Positions 1 through 8,913 of a stretch of DNA of 64,000 nt are shown piece by piece. The position numbers and the translations under genes were made by a program. How positions within the stretch are numbered: the first letter of the stretch is position 1; each line of letters starts with the position of its first letter. Under the pieces are notes generated by a model. The model ran no database searches. It was not told the origin of the DNA and saw nothing but the letters and a program-made list of their open reading frames with translations. Source of the stretch: Chromohalobacter sp. 296-RDG (GTDB taxonomy: Bacteria > Pseudomonadota > Gammaproteobacteria > Pseudomonadales > Halomonadaceae); contig NZ_JARANY010000008.1 of the NCBI RefSeq assembly GCF_029889885.1, positions 39,929 to 103,928 on the forward strand, written 5' to 3'.

Positions 1-140
1 CGTGCGAAATGCGTCAGCAATCGATAATGCGCGTATTCCAGCCCGCACACCACCACCGGTAAGCGCTCCCGCGTCGTTTTCTTGGCACGAAGCCACTGGC
101 CTACGGCCTGCCAGAGCGCTTGCGATGCACGTCGCAGCAT
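1..140 (-). CDS. Hypothetical protein, N-terminus only (cut by the window edge)
   Basis: An open frame runs leftward off the window from an ATG at 140. That ATG has a good Shine-Dalgarno (GAGGAG, 7 nt upstream). An in-frame ATG at 164 is possible but lacks a clear ribosome site. About 46 residues are visible: a basic, Trp-containing start, then a hydrophobic beta-like stretch (VVVCGLEYAHYRLL). It begins just after the stop of the flavoprotein gene at 181, on the same strand, so the two are probably co-transcribed. I do not recognise the family; the visible part is too short. Confidence 0.45.
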   Translation of the reverse strand, partial: MLRRASQALWQAVGQWLRAKKTTRERLPVVVCGLEYAHYRLLTHFA

Positions 141-180
141 GGACGACTCCTCTACCTTGCTCATCGCTTGCTAGGCTATA

Positions 181-1365
181 CTACATGGCCTGCCCGCAGG
201 CCACGCCCGAGGCCCAAGCCCATTGAAAATTGAAGCCGCCCAACTGACCGGTGACATCCAGCGCCTCACCGATGAAACGCAGCGCCGGTAGCCCTTCCAC
301 GGCAAAGGTCTTGGAAGAAATCGCCTGTGTCTCGACGCCACCTAGCGTCACCTCGGCGGTCCGCCAGCCCTCGGTCCCTGCGGGTTTGAGCTGCCAGCGT
401 TTCAGATCGTCCTCCAGGCGTGACACCTCACGATTGGAAAGCGCTCCCAGCGGCTGTTCCGTCATTCCTTGCCATTCGCACCAGGCCTGCGCCAGGCGCT
501 TGGGAAGCCGCTCGCCCAGCCACGTGGACACATGCCGCTTGGGCACTTCGTGACGCATGGCGGTCAGCTCCCCGGCAACGTCAGTATCCGGCAGCAAGTC
601 GATGGACAATGCCATGCCCGGTTGCCAATGGCTGGAAGCCTGCAGCATGGCCGGCCCCGAGACACCGCGATGCGTGAACAGCATGGGTTCACGATAGCGT
701 CCTTCGCCGACCTCGACCGTCACCGGGCAGCTTATCCCCGCCAGCGACGCGGCTCTTTCCCGCCATTGCGAGGTCAATGTGAACGGCACCAACGCGGCAC
801 GCGTCTCGGTGACGCCCAAGCCAAACTGACGGGCGATGTCATAGCCGAAACCGGTGGCACCCATGGTGGGAATCGACAATCCGCCGGTGGCAATGACCAC
901 CGTACCGGCGTCGATGACGCCACTCGAGGTCTTGAGACGCATGCCTTCACCGCGTCGCTCGAGGGATGTGATACATGTCTTGAGGCGTACTTCCGCGCCT
1001 GCCCACTCGCATTCGGTGAGCAACATGGACACTATCGGCTTGGCCGAATCGGCACAGAAAAGCTGCCCCGGCGCCTTCTCGACATGCTCGATGCCGTGGC
1101 GCTCGACGAGCTCGACGAAATGGCCCGGCGTATAGCGCTTGAGTGCAGAGATGCAGAAATGCGGGTTGGCGGAGAAGAAATGCTCCGGCCCCGTCGCCAG
1201 ATTGGTAAAATTGCAGCGCCCGCCCCCGGACATCAAGATCTTCTTGCCCGCCTTGTTGGCATGGTCGAGCACCAGCACACGCCGCCCCTCGTAACCGGCG
1301 GTCAGTGCGCACATCAGTCCCGCCGCGCCGGCACCGATCACCACTACATCATAGGTCTGTGCCAT
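181..1365 (-). CDS. BaiN/YhiN (HI0933-type) NAD(P)/FAD-dependent oxidoreductase
   Basis: Predicted cytoplasmic flavoprotein of 394 residues, a normal length for the HI0933/YhiN/BaiN family. The N-terminus carries the Rossmann FAD-binding motif (GAGAAGLMCA, residues ~12-21), followed by GGGRCNFTN (~47-55), a family hallmark. A second glycine-rich segment (ATGGLSIPTMGATG, ~160) and the C-terminal FNFQWAWASG close the FAD fold. Substrate and physiological role of most members are unknown; BaiN of gut clostridia acts on bile acids, which should not be assumed here. It precedes the truncated gene at the left edge on the same strand and is divergent from the RND operon. Confidence 0.85.
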   Translation of the reverse strand: MAQTYDVVVIGAGAAGLMCALTAGYEGRRVLVLDHANKAGKKILMSGGGRCNFTNLATGPEHFFSANPHFCISALKRYTPGHFVELVERHGIEHVEKAPGQLFCADSAKPIVSMLLTECEWAGAEVRLKTCITSLERRGEGMRLKTSSGVIDAGTVVIATGGLSIPTMGATGFGYDIARQFGLGVTETRAALVPFTLTSQWRERAASLAGISCPVTVEVGEGRYREPMLFTHRGVSGPAMLQASSHWQPGMALSIDLLPDTDVAGELTAMRHEVPKRHVSTWLGERLPKRLAQAWCEWQGMTEQPLGALSNREVSRLEDDLKRWQLKPAGTEGWRTAEVTLGGVETQAISSKTFAVEGLPALRFIGEALDVTGQLGGFNFQWAWASGVACGQAM

Positions 1366-1479
1366 CGTCGCGTCTCATTGCTGGCAAAGGCGAACATTCT
1401 AAGCGTTAAGCGTCACAGCGACGAACCTGTATATTCTGTATGCTCGTCATCGTCACCGACAGCACAACAACGAGACACT

Positions 1480-2625
1480 ATGCCCGTATTCTCTCTCCCA
1501 GCCGGGAGCGCACTCGGTCGGTATACCCTCGGGCTGGCGGCATTGAGCCTGCTGGCACTGACAGGCGCAAAGGCACAGGAAGACACCGACCGCACGCAGG
1601 TCATCGCCGTGAAGGCCTCCACCGCCAGGTGGAGCGACCCTCTGGAAGCACTGGGCACGCTGCGTGCCGACGAAAGCGTGACGCTTTCCGCGACCGTGAC
1701 CGAGGCCGTGGCCGAAATCAATTTCGATGACGCCCAACGCGTCGCCGAGGGCGAGTTACTGATTCGCCTCGACGATAGTGCGGTACAGGCCGAACTGCGC
1801 GCCGCCCGCGCATTGCGTCAAGAACGCGAGAATGCCGTGCGGCGCGCCCGACAACTGCAGGACCGCAATGTCGGTACCCGCGCCGACTTTGAGGATGCCC
1901 GGGCTCAACTCGCCCAGGCCGACGCCCAGATCGACGAGATACAAACACGCCTCGCCGATCACCGCTTGCGCGCGCCGTTCGACGGCACCGTCGGCCAGCG
2001 CAATCTCAGCGTCGGTGCACTGGTCACACCCGGCACCGAGCTGGTCACGCTCGACAAGCTCGATTACATGAAGCTCGACTTCACTGTCCCCGCGACGGCG
2101 CTCGACATGCTCGCACCAGGGCTGCCGATCAGCGCCACCACGCCCAGCTATCCCACACGTACCTTTCATGGCGAAGTGACCAGCATCGGCACGCGTATCG
2201 ACCCTGTCTCGCGCAGCGTCAGTGTACGCGCGCGCCTGCCCAATCCCGAGCGCACGCTGCGCCCCGGCATGCTGATGGTGGTCACGCTGGAACGCAATTC
2301 ACGCCAGACACTGGTGGTGCCGGAGTCCGTCCTCGTGCCCAGCGGCGAGCGCCAATACGTCATGCGTATCATCCGTGATAAGGACAACCGCATCCAACGC
2401 CATCAGGTGGAGATCGGCAAACGCCACGTCGGTAGCGTCGAAATCCTCGACGGCCTCGCACCGGGCGACTGGGTCGTCAGCCACGGCACGAATAAGGTAC
2501 GCGATGGCGATCACGTGGATGTCCTGGCGCTCGACGATGGCAGCCGCACGATCAGCGAGATTCTCAAGGCCGCGCGTGACGTCGAAGTACGCGGCGAGCA
2601 AGAACGTGACGGAGAAGATGGCTGA
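1480..2625 (+). CDS. RND efflux periplasmic adaptor (membrane fusion protein)
   Basis: 381-residue HlyD/AcrA-type adaptor that would bridge the inner-membrane RND pump to an outer-membrane channel. Residues 1-32 look like a signal peptide (hydrophobic LGLAALSLLALTGAKA). It is followed by a barrel-lipoyl half (RADESVTLSATVTEAV), an alpha-hairpin rich in Glu/Arg/Ala/Gln (~90-150), the second lipoyl half (LRAPFDGTVGQRNLSVG) and the beta-barrel/membrane-proximal domain. The open frame continues upstream to 469, but that part is antisense to the flavoprotein gene. The ATG at 1480 begins the signal peptide and is preferred. The stop overlaps the pump start (TGATG), so the two genes are translationally coupled. 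No outer-membrane channel gene is present; a shared TolC-like channel is inferred. Confidence 0.9.
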   Translation: MPVFSLPAGSALGRYTLGLAALSLLALTGAKAQEDTDRTQVIAVKASTARWSDPLEALGTLRADESVTLSATVTEAVAEINFDDAQRVAEGELLIRLDDSAVQAELRAARALRQERENAVRRARQLQDRNVGTRADFEDARAQLAQADAQIDEIQTRLADHRLRAPFDGTVGQRNLSVGALVTPGTELVTLDKLDYMKLDFTVPATALDMLAPGLPISATTPSYPTRTFHGEVTSIGTRIDPVSRSVSVRARLPNPERTLRPGMLMVVTLERNSRQTLVVPESVLVPSGERQYVMRIIRDKDNRIQRHQVEIGKRHVGSVEILDGLAPGDWVVSHGTNKVRDGDHVDVLALDDGSRTISEILKAARDVEVRGEQERDGEDG

Positions 2626-5600
2626 TGCGTCTTTCCGATACCGCCATTCAGCGTCCGGTGCTGGCAACCGTCTTCGCCCTGTTGTTGATCGCCTTCGGCA
2701 TCCTCGCGCTCGAACGCTTGCCGGTGCAGGAATACCCCGCCATCGACCCACCGGTGGTCAGCGTCGAAACGAACTATCCCGGCGCGTCGGCGAATATCGT
2801 GGAAACTCGCATCACCCAGGTGATCGAAGACCGCATCGCCGGTATCGAAGGCATCGATCTCATCGAGTCGACCAGCAGCGATGGCGAATCCGAGATCGAC
2901 ATCACCTTCAGCCTCGACCGTGATATCGAAGCGGCGGCCAACGACATTCGCGACCGGGTTTCCGGGGTCAGCGACAACCTGCCCGAGGAAGCCGATCCCC
3001 CCGAAGTGGAAAAGTCCGATAGCAGCGACGACGTCATCATGTGGCTGAGCCTCACGGCAGAAGGCTACTCGGTTCCCGAACTGACCGATTACGCTAATCG
3101 CTACCTGGTCGACCGCTTCTCCACGCAAACCGGCGTCTCGCGCGTGCGCGTCGGCGGCGGCAAGGAATACGCCATGCGCGTGTGGCTGAAGCGCAACGCG
3201 CTGGCCGCCCGCGACCTGACCGTCAGTGATGTGGAAGGCGCATTGCGCGCCGAAAACGTCGAACTCCCGGCGGGCTTTCTAGAGTCCGACTCACGCCAAT
3301 TCACTCTGCGACTGCCGCGCAGCTTCGAGACCGCCAGCGACTTCCGCGACCTGGTCATCGACCAGGGCAATGACGGCTACCTCACGCGACTGAGCGACGT
3401 GGCACGTGTCGAAGTGGGCTCGGTGGAGGAACGTTCTCTGTTTCGCGGCAACGGCGTACCCATGGTCGGCCTGGGCGTCATGAAGCAATCCACCGCCAAC
3501 ATTCTCGAGGTCTCCCAAGGCATCAAGGCAGAGATGGAACGCCTGAAATCGACCCTGCCGGATGGCATGCAACTGCGCCTCAACTTCGATTCCTCGGTAT
3601 TCGTCTCCGGCGCCCTGAAGGAAGTCGTCGCCACGCTGTTCATCGCCATGGGCCTGGTCGTCATCGTGATTTTCCTGTTTCTAGGCAATGTGCGGACCAC
3701 ACTGGTGCCCGCGGTCACCGTGCCGATCTCGATCATCGGTACCTTCATCGCCCTGAACGCCTTCGGCTTTACACTGAACCTGCTCACGCTGCTTGCCCTG
3801 GTGCTGGCCATAGGTTTGGTCGTCGACGACGCCATCGTGGTACTCGAAAACGTCCATCGCCGCATGCAGCTCTATGGTGAAACACCGTTGGTAGCCGCCT
3901 TTCATGGCACCCGCCAGATCGGCTTCGCGGTCATCGCTACCACCCTGGTGTTGATCGCGGTGTTCGTGCCGTTGAGCTTTCTGCGTGGCGACATCGGTCG
4001 ATTGTTTTCCGAATTCGCGTTGACCCTGGCCGCCGCCGTGGCGATCTCCTGCCTGCTGGCGCTGTCGTTGGCCCCCATGATGTGCTCCAAGATCCTCGAC
4101 CCGCGTATGCACGAAAGCCGCATCAGCCATGCCGTACATACCTTGCTCGACGCCACCCAGCGCCTCTATCGCTACGTACTCTTCACTTTGTTACGCGTGC
4201 GCTGGCTATGCCTGGTCGTGTTCGTCGCACTGCTCGGCGCCACGGCCTGGCTGTTCACCGAGCTACCCAACGAGTACACCCCGAAGGAAGATCGTGGCAA
4301 TTTCTTCATCCTCGTCAACGGCCCCGAAGGCGCCACCTTCGACTACATGCAGGACTATATGGACGAGATAGAGGCGCGCCTGCTGCCACTGGTCGACGAA
4401 GGCGAGATCCGCAACATCTCGGTGCGCGCACCGCGCGGCTACGGCAATATCGAGAACTTCAACGACGGCATGGTAATTGTCAGTCTCGCTGATTGGGGTG
4501 AGCGGCGCTCGGCCTGGGACATCATGGCCGACGTGCGACAGCGACTCGCGGGCCTCCCCGGCGTCGAGGCCGCCCCGGTGATGCGACAAGGCTTCGGCGG
4601 GCGCATTCAGAAACCGGTGCAATTCGTGATCGGCGGCGGTACCTACGAATCGCTGGTCACCTGGCGCGACCGACTGTTCGAGCGCATCCGCGAGGATGAT
4701 TCAGGACTCACCGCCGTGGAGAGCGACTACAAGGAAACCCAGCCCCAACTGCGCATCGAGATCGACTACCAGCGCGCCGCCGCCCTCGGCGTGACCGTCA
4801 ATACCATCGGCCGCACCCTGCAAACGTTACTCGGTGGGCGCAGTGTGACCAGCTACGTGGATGACGGCGAGGAATACGACGTGATGCTCGAAGGCGAGCG
4901 CGACACACAGCGCAGTCCCAGCGCACTGGACAACATCCAGGTGCGCTCCGAACGCAGCGGCGAGTTGATTCCGCTGGCGAGTCTGGTCACTCTCAGCAAC
5001 TATGCCGACGCCAGCGAGCTCAATCGCTTCAATCGCGTCCGCGCGATCACCCTGGAAGCCAATCTCGAGGACGGCACTTCCATGGGCGAGGCGCTGGGAT
5101 ATCTCAACGCCATCGCCGACGAGGAACTGCCCGCCGACGCCATGATCGACTACAAGGGCCCATCGCGGGACTATCAGGAATCCAGTGGCGCTACCGCCTT
5201 CCTGATGCTCATGGGTCTGCTGGTGGTCTTTCTGGTACTCGCAGCGCAGTTCGAGAGCTTCGTGCATCCGCTGGTCATCATGCTGACGGTGCCCCTGGCG
5301 ATAAGCGGCGCTCTGCTCGGCCTGTGGCTGACCGGTCAGTCGCTGAATATCTACAGCCAGGTAGGCATGGTGATGCTGGTCGGGCTGGCCGCCAAGAATG
5401 GCATCCTCATTGTCGAGTTCGCCAATCAGCTCCGCGACGAAGGGCGCGCCTTCCGCGACGCCCTGATCGATGCCTCGGTGACGCGCCTACGCCCGATCCT
5501 GATGACCGCAGTGACTACCATGGCCGGCGCCGTGCCGTTGATTCTCGCCAGCGGCCCTGGCGCTGAAACACGCCTGGTCATCGGCACGGTCATCTTCAGT

Positions 5601-5729
5601 GGCGTGGCCGCTGCCACATTGTTCACGCTACTGGTGGTGCCCGTCGCCTACGATATCCTGGCCCGGCATACCGGCTCGCCCAGCGATGTCAGACGTCGTC
5701 TGACGCGCGAGATGGAAGGAGCGTCGTGA
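2625..5729 (+). CDS. RND multidrug efflux pump, inner-membrane permease (AcrB/HAE1-like)
   Basis: 1034 residues, typical for hydrophobe/amphiphile RND pumps. There are twelve predicted membrane segments: one near the N-terminus, two clusters (~335-560 and ~860-1020), and two large periplasmic loops between them. The proton-relay residues are present: adjacent Asp401-Asp402 in TM4 (GLVVDDAIVVLENV) and Lys924 in TM10 (VGLAAKNGILIVEF), matching AcrB D407/D408/K940. It is the second gene of a two-gene operon with the adaptor. Proton-driven drug or solvent export is expected; the substrate range cannot be read from sequence. Two hairpins downstream terminate converging transcription. Confidence 0.93.
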   Translation: MRLSDTAIQRPVLATVFALLLIAFGILALERLPVQEYPAIDPPVVSVETNYPGASANIVETRITQVIEDRIAGIEGIDLIESTSSDGESEIDITFSLDRDIEAAANDIRDRVSGVSDNLPEEADPPEVEKSDSSDDVIMWLSLTAEGYSVPELTDYANRYLVDRFSTQTGVSRVRVGGGKEYAMRVWLKRNALAARDLTVSDVEGALRAENVELPAGFLESDSRQFTLRLPRSFETASDFRDLVIDQGNDGYLTRLSDVARVEVGSVEERSLFRGNGVPMVGLGVMKQSTANILEVSQGIKAEMERLKSTLPDGMQLRLNFDSSVFVSGALKEVVATLFIAMGLVVIVIFLFLGNVRTTLVPAVTVPISIIGTFIALNAFGFTLNLLTLLALVLAIGLVVDDAIVVLENVHRRMQLYGETPLVAAFHGTRQIGFAVIATTLVLIAVFVPLSFLRGDIGRLFSEFALTLAAAVAISCLLALSLAPMMCSKILDPRMHESRISHAVHTLLDATQRLYRYVLFTLLRVRWLCLVVFVALLGATAWLFTELPNEYTPKEDRGNFFILVNGPEGATFDYMQDYMDEIEARLLPLVDEGEIRNISVRAPRGYGNIENFNDGMVIVSLADWGERRSAWDIMADVRQRLAGLPGVEAAPVMRQGFGGRIQKPVQFVIGGGTYESLVTWRDRLFERIREDDSGLTAVESDYKETQPQLRIEIDYQRAAALGVTVNTIGRTLQTLLGGRSVTSYVDDGEEYDVMLEGERDTQRSPSALDNIQVRSERSGELIPLASLVTLSNYADASELNRFNRVRAITLEANLEDGTSMGEALGYLNAIADEELPADAMIDYKGPSRDYQESSGATAFLMLMGLLVVFLVLAAQFESFVHPLVIMLTVPLAISGALLGLWLTGQSLNIYSQVGMVMLVGLAAKNGILIVEFANQLRDEGRAFRDALIDASVTRLRPILMTAVTTMAGAVPLILASGPGAETRLVIGTVIFSGVAAATLFTLLVVPVAYDILARHTGSPSDVRRRLTREMEGAS

Positions 5730-5755
5730 TAAGAGGAACGTCGTGATAAAAAAGC

Positions 5756-5776
5756 GCCGCCGACAACATCGGCGGC
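5756..5776 (-). terminator. Rho-independent terminator (first of two) for the aldo-keto reductase
   Basis: Perfect 8-bp stem (GCCGCCGA/TCGGCGGC) with a 5-nt loop. Read on the minus strand it is followed by a run of T, so it faces transcription coming from the aldo-keto reductase gene. It also lies just after the RND pump stop. Confidence 0.6.
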
Positions 5777-5825
5777 ATAACCAGCAGACAACGGTAAAAT
5801 TCGGACGCGGCGGGTAAATAAAAAC

Positions 5826-5844
5826 CCCGGCCGTCCTGGCCGGG
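5826..5844 (-). terminator. Rho-independent terminator (second of two)
   Basis: Perfect 7-bp GC stem (CCCGGCC/GGCCGGG) with a 5-nt loop. On the minus strand it is followed by GTTTTTATTT. It is the first terminator met by the leftward aldo-keto reductase transcript. Confidence 0.7.
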
Positions 5845-5961
5845 AGTTTGCACGGCGTGTCCTTTGCCGCACTTTTATATTAGAGCCTGGGCAAAAATTT
5901 GCCTGTCAGATATTACTGACACGACTTGTGCGCTAAACGCACCGCGTGGGACGCCTCGTCA

Positions 5962-6963
5962 TCAGGCGAATTCCTCAGTATCGATATCCGCCTGCTGCGC
6001 ATCGCTGTAGCGTCCGCCACGCACTTGATCGGGCGTCATCATCGCGCCCAACTTTTCGAGCGAGGCAGCATCCAATCGCAACGTCTCCGCTGCCAGGTTC
6101 TCACGCATGTGCGCGACATTACGCGTGCCTGGAATGGGCACGATATCGCTCCCCTGCGCCTTTGCCCACGCCAGCGCCAACTGTCCTGGCGTTATCTCCA
6201 GCTCATCGGCCAGCGCAGTGAAATCCGCCAACAGACGCTGATTGTGCGGGTAGTACTCGTCACTGAAACGGGGCATGCCACGGCGCATGTCGTTTTCTTC
6301 CAGACGCGTCGGATCCGGCACTGCATCCGCCAGAAAGCCCCGGCCCAGCGGGCTGAACGCCACTAGCGTGGTACCCCGTTCGCGACATGCCTCGAGCAAG
6401 GCGATCTCGGGGTTACGCGTCCATAGCGAATATTCCGACTGCACCGCCGCCACCGGATACTCGGCATGAGCACGGCGCAGCGTCTCGGCAGAGATCTCAG
6501 ACAGGCCCACCGCACGCAGCTTGCCCTCCTCGACCAACCGCCCCAATGCCCCGACACTCTCCTCGATGGGCACCTGGCGATCCATACGATGCAGGTAATA
6601 GAGATCCAGCCGGTCGGTTCGCAGGCGCTGCAAGCTCGCCTCGCACTGGCGACGCAGCGTCTCGGGGCGCCCATCGATCACCTTACGGCCCAGCGCCGGA
6701 TCGATCGCCATGCCACACTTGCTAGCCAGCAGCACCTGATCGCGCCGCCCCTCGAGCGCCTTGCCCACCAGCGACTCATTCGCCGTCGCGCCATAAAGCG
6801 TCGCAGTATCGAAATGGCGATAGCCCATCTCGAATGCCGCCTGCAACGCCCGCACGCCCTCGGCATCCGGCACCGGCGTCCCGTAGCCATGGGACAGGTT
6901 CATGCAGCCAAGTCCGACGCTCGGCGACGCAACCTCTGCAAGAAGAGACAATACGTTCGGCAT
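5962..6963 (-). CDS. Aldo/keto reductase (AKR13-like)
   Basis: 333-residue NADPH-dependent aldo/keto reductase of the (beta/alpha)8 fold. The catalytic tetrad is visible: Asp52 and Tyr57 (HFDTATLYG), Lys82 (ASKCG) and His125 (YYLHRMD). The C-terminal cofactor-binding segment (GSDIVPIPGTRNVAHMREN) matches the YakC/AKR13 type. Such enzymes reduce aldehydes, often for detoxification; the true substrate is unknown. It is monocistronic and convergent with the RND operon, with two terminators in the gap. Confidence 0.88.
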   Translation of the reverse strand: MPNVLSLLAEVASPSVGLGCMNLSHGYGTPVPDAEGVRALQAAFEMGYRHFDTATLYGATANESLVGKALEGRRDQVLLASKCGMAIDPALGRKVIDGRPETLRRQCEASLQRLRTDRLDLYYLHRMDRQVPIEESVGALGRLVEEGKLRAVGLSEISAETLRRAHAEYPVAAVQSEYSLWTRNPEIALLEACRERGTTLVAFSPLGRGFLADAVPDPTRLEENDMRRGMPRFSDEYYPHNQRLLADFTALADELEITPGQLALAWAKAQGSDIVPIPGTRNVAHMRENLAAETLRLDAASLEKLGAMMTPDQVRGGRYSDAQQADIDTEEFA

Positions 6964-7295
6964 GGGAGAATCCTTGTAAAACGGGTAAAAGACTGAGTAG
7001 CAGCCTGGATGACAGACACACAGCTTAGCAATATAACGTCGGACAGGGCTTCGTTATTCTTCGAACTCAGGACGCAAAGCGCCGGACGACCCCACCTTCT
7101 GAAGCGCAGAACCTAAGAAAACTACTGGACTCAACCCCTCGGCAAAAGAAGCAGGATTTTCCCTCGAGAAGCCGCCCTCGAACACTTGCGAGGCTTTGGT
7201 CAAATAGTCATACAACGCCAATTCGCGTAAGGTGCTAATGGCTATCATGCTATTTAATTCTCGCAGACTCTCATTTCATCTTCACGAGGCGCTTC
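6964..7295. other. 332-bp intergenic stretch, no convincing gene
   Basis: It separates the leftward aldo-keto reductase from the rightward MFS exporter and must hold both promoters; no clear -35/-10 pair could be assigned. A leftward 64-codon frame (7054-7248) exists but has a weak ribosome site and no recognisable family, so it is not called as a gene. The stretch could be a remnant of a decayed gene. Confidence 0.5.
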
Positions 7296-8525
7296 GTGAC
7301 CGACCCTGCCACTTCGACATCTAACTCCGCCGAACAAACCACTTCTGCACGTGCAGTGCCAGCGCTATGGATGCTGGTACTCATCACGCTGGCCGGCACA
7401 TTGGCCATGCATATCTTCGTGCCGTCGCTACCTGTCGCCGGTGAAGCCTTGCACGCTGACAACGCCCAGATGCAGTTGACGATCAGTCTCTACATTCTAG
7501 GGCTGGCGCTCGGCCAGCTCTTCTACGGGCCGCTTTCCGATGCGCTAGGTAGAAGACCCGCGCTGATGCTGGGCATGTTGATCTATAGCGTCGCTGGCAT
7601 CATCGCCTGGCAGGCTCAGAGCGTCGAAACGCTGATAACGGCCCGGTTCTTTCAAGCATTCGGCGGATGCGCAGGCCTGGCTTTAGGGCGCGCCATGATC
7701 CGCGATACTGCCGCCCCGGACCGCGCCGTACAACGGCTAGCGGTGCTCAATCTGGTGGTGGCCATCGGCCCAGCGTTGGCGCCGCTGATCGGGAGCATGC
7801 TAACCATCACGCTGGGCTGGCGTAGTGTACTCCTGGCGCTGTGTCTGATGGGGATCGGTAACCTGCTATTCGTATGGCGATTGATGCCGGAAACTGCACA
7901 AGCTACAGGTCGCGTTAACCTGCCCGGTCTAGCCCATGAGTATCACACCTTGATTCGCTCTCCCGCTTTCATCGGCTATGCAATAGGAGGCGGCTGCGCC
8001 ACCACGGCCATGTTTGCCTTTGTGGCCTCGGCGCCATTCATCTTCGTCGAACAACTGGGAAAGCCAGCGAGTCACGTGGCGTATTATCTCTCGCTGCTGA
8101 TTCTGAGTATCTCGTTGGGCAATTTCATCACTAACCGCACCACTCATCGTGTCGGGCTGTCTCGACTGATGCTGTCGGCGAGCCTGCTGAGCCTGGCCGG
8201 AGGCATTTCGATGCTGGTCATAGTGTTCGCCGGCTGGGCATCCGTCATTACCCTCGAAGCTTCGATGCTACTTTTCACGCTGGGCGTGGGCATGACCGGA
8301 CCGACGGCACTGACACTGGCCGTCAGCATCAACCCCAAGGTCGTGGGCTCGGCCGCTGGCCTCTACGGGTTTGCCCAGATGGGTATCGGTGCTCTGTGTA
8401 CCGCGCTCGCCGGGCTGGGTGACAATCCGGCTCAGGCAGCGGCCATGGTGCTGGCCACAGCTGCCATTATCGGGCAGATAGCGCTGAGAGCCGCATTGCG
8501 TTTCGATCGCCAAGCAAAGAGTTGA
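7296..8525 (+). CDS. Bcr/CflA-type multidrug efflux MFS transporter
   Basis: 409-residue major facilitator with about 12 membrane segments. The Bcr/CflA (drug:H+ antiporter-1) signature is clear: a periplasmic start after TM1 (MHIFVPSLPVAGEAL), and motif A between TM2 and TM3 (YGPLSDALGRRPALMLG). GTG start at 7296, with GAGG upstream; the preceding ~20 residues are polar and Ser/Thr-rich before TM1. It stands alone. Drug or metabolite export in exchange for protons is the family role; the substrate is not predictable. Confidence 0.88.
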   Translation: MTDPATSTSNSAEQTTSARAVPALWMLVLITLAGTLAMHIFVPSLPVAGEALHADNAQMQLTISLYILGLALGQLFYGPLSDALGRRPALMLGMLIYSVAGIIAWQAQSVETLITARFFQAFGGCAGLALGRAMIRDTAAPDRAVQRLAVLNLVVAIGPALAPLIGSMLTITLGWRSVLLALCLMGIGNLLFVWRLMPETAQATGRVNLPGLAHEYHTLIRSPAFIGYAIGGGCATTAMFAFVASAPFIFVEQLGKPASHVAYYLSLLILSISLGNFITNRTTHRVGLSRLMLSASLLSLAGGISMLVIVFAGWASVITLEASMLLFTLGVGMTGPTALTLAVSINPKVVGSAAGLYGFAQMGIGALCTALAGLGDNPAQAAAMVLATAAIIGQIALRAALRFDRQAKS

Positions 8526-8913
8526 GTCACGAACAGTGTAGGGAGACACAAGGGCTATTCATGGTATGAGAGCAGACCAGTGAAAAAACTTTAAAATCTC
8601 TATCACTCCTGTGAGTCAAGCCCTCCCCGGGCTTCTTCACCGTCACAGGAGATATGATATGCCCCACCCTACAGGCATTATCACTCACAGCACCGCATCA
8701 ATCTCGAGACGGCAGGCAAGATGGCTACAGTGAATCCAAGGTTTGGTGGCAAAATCCCAGCGTTATGGAGCTTTTCGGTACTTGAATATCGACACTGTTT
8801 CGTGACTGCTGCTACAACGGGAGAGATTAAAAAAGGAACATGGACTGGAGATCGGTCTACTGGCTAACGCCTGTCCTGACACGCACCCGCCAACGACAAA
8901 AGTGATAGATCGA
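8526..8913. other. 388-bp intergenic stretch with two possible leader ORFs
   Basis: AT-richer than its flanks. It contains a weak hairpin at 8618-8634. A 24-codon frame (8659-8733) has AGGAG 7 nt before its ATG. A 21-codon frame (8840-8905) is preceded by AAGGAA, and its TGA overlaps the GTG at 8902 that could start the antiporter (GTGA). These may be leader peptides or chance. No promoter was assigned. Confidence 0.4.
8618..8634 (+). terminator. Weak putative terminator after the MFS gene
   Basis: 6-bp stem AAGCCC/GGGCTT with a TCCCC loop, followed only by CTTC. It lies about 90 nt after the MFS stop. The poor T-tract makes this uncertain. Confidence 0.3.

Noticed and set aside
469..1479. 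Upstream extension of the RND adaptor reading frame
   Set aside because: It is antisense to the flavoprotein gene, and the signal peptide starts at the ATG at 1480.
7054..7248. 64-codon leftward frame between the aldo-keto reductase and the MFS gene
   Set aside because: Weak ribosome site, no recognised family and no coupling to neighbours; kept only as a note on the intergenic stretch.
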